A stretch of 6,593 bases of DNA from the NCBI GenBank assembly GCA_002683355.1, contig NYTF01000017.1:12884-19476 (forward strand). Direction: 5' to 3'. Source of the stretch: Paracoccaceae bacterium. GTDB taxonomy: Bacteria > Pseudomonadota > Alphaproteobacteria > Rhodobacterales > Rhodobacteraceae. The position numbers were made by a program, and so were the translations under genes. Of the stretch, positions 6,477 through 6,593 are shown piece after piece (positions within the stretch are counted from its first letter, which is position 1; each line of letters starts with the position of its first letter). The notes beneath the pieces are model-generated. The model saw nothing but the letters and a program-made list of their open reading frames with translations. It had not been told where the DNA came from and made no database searches.

Positions 6477-6593
6477 CGAATCTCTAACTACTACTCTTTG
6501 TGTCTTTCAAAAGTAGATAATATAAATGTCACGAATTTTAAAGAAAAAATTTACGCCTTATAATAAGTGTACACCCCTTTAGTAAAACAAGAA

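Noticed and set aside
6559..6564. A perfect TATAAT on the plus strand near the right edge.
   Set aside because: The best -35 at 17 bases is TTTTAA (three of six) and no gene is visible to its right in the window; chance is likely in such AT-rich DNA.
1..6593. A novel defence, mobile or biosynthetic system.
   Set aside because: All substantial frames belong to recognised housekeeping or metabolic families; no transposase, integrase, repeat array, attachment site or toxin-antitoxin pair is visible.

Overview
This window looks like ordinary chromosome from an AT-rich alphaproteobacterium. The evidence is the architecture of the Tat genes, an FbpC-like ATPase, alphaproteobacterial-type RF3 and DUF815 sequences, and short AT-rich spacers. 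A low-GC marine lineage would fit, but that is an inference. The genetic code is standard. I see no insertion sequence, CRISPR array, prophage, tRNA or rRNA.

Layout. On the minus strand, reading from 3854 down to 1, there is a run of six genes: an atypical short-chain dehydrogenase (SDR, 3075-3854), an ABC-transporter ATPase of the FbpC/PotA type (1926-3020), then tatA (1602-1817), tatB (1091-1558), tatC (267-1094) and the first 85 codons of a DUF815 AAA+ ATPase that runs off the left edge (1-257). tatB and tatC overlap by 4 bases, and tatC is followed 9 bases later by the ATPase, so tatA-tatB-tatC-ATPase is very probably one transcript. A 108-base gap with a candidate -10 box and a weak hairpin separates the ABC gene from tatA. 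On the plus strand, divergent from the SDR, lies prfC for peptide chain release factor 3 (4029-5636). It has a plausible promoter whose predicted start coincides with the ATG. Convergent with prfC, on the minus strand, is a class I glutamine amidotransferase-like hydrolase of the PuuD/peptidase C26 family (5703-6476). The last 117 bases are non-coding upstream DNA of that gene.

How the genes work together. tatABC encode a complete twin-arginine translocase, the inner-membrane system that exports folded proteins. The other genes are not obviously linked to it: RF3 acts in translation termination and recycling, the PuuD-like enzyme probably cleaves gamma-glutamyl amides, and the ABC ATPase has no permease or binding protein in view.

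I did not find a previously undescribed system. The points most worth a second look are the predicted leaderless prfC transcript, an SDR without the catalytic Tyr-x-x-x-Lys, the orphan ABC ATPase before tatA, and the opposite charges of the TatA and TatB tails.
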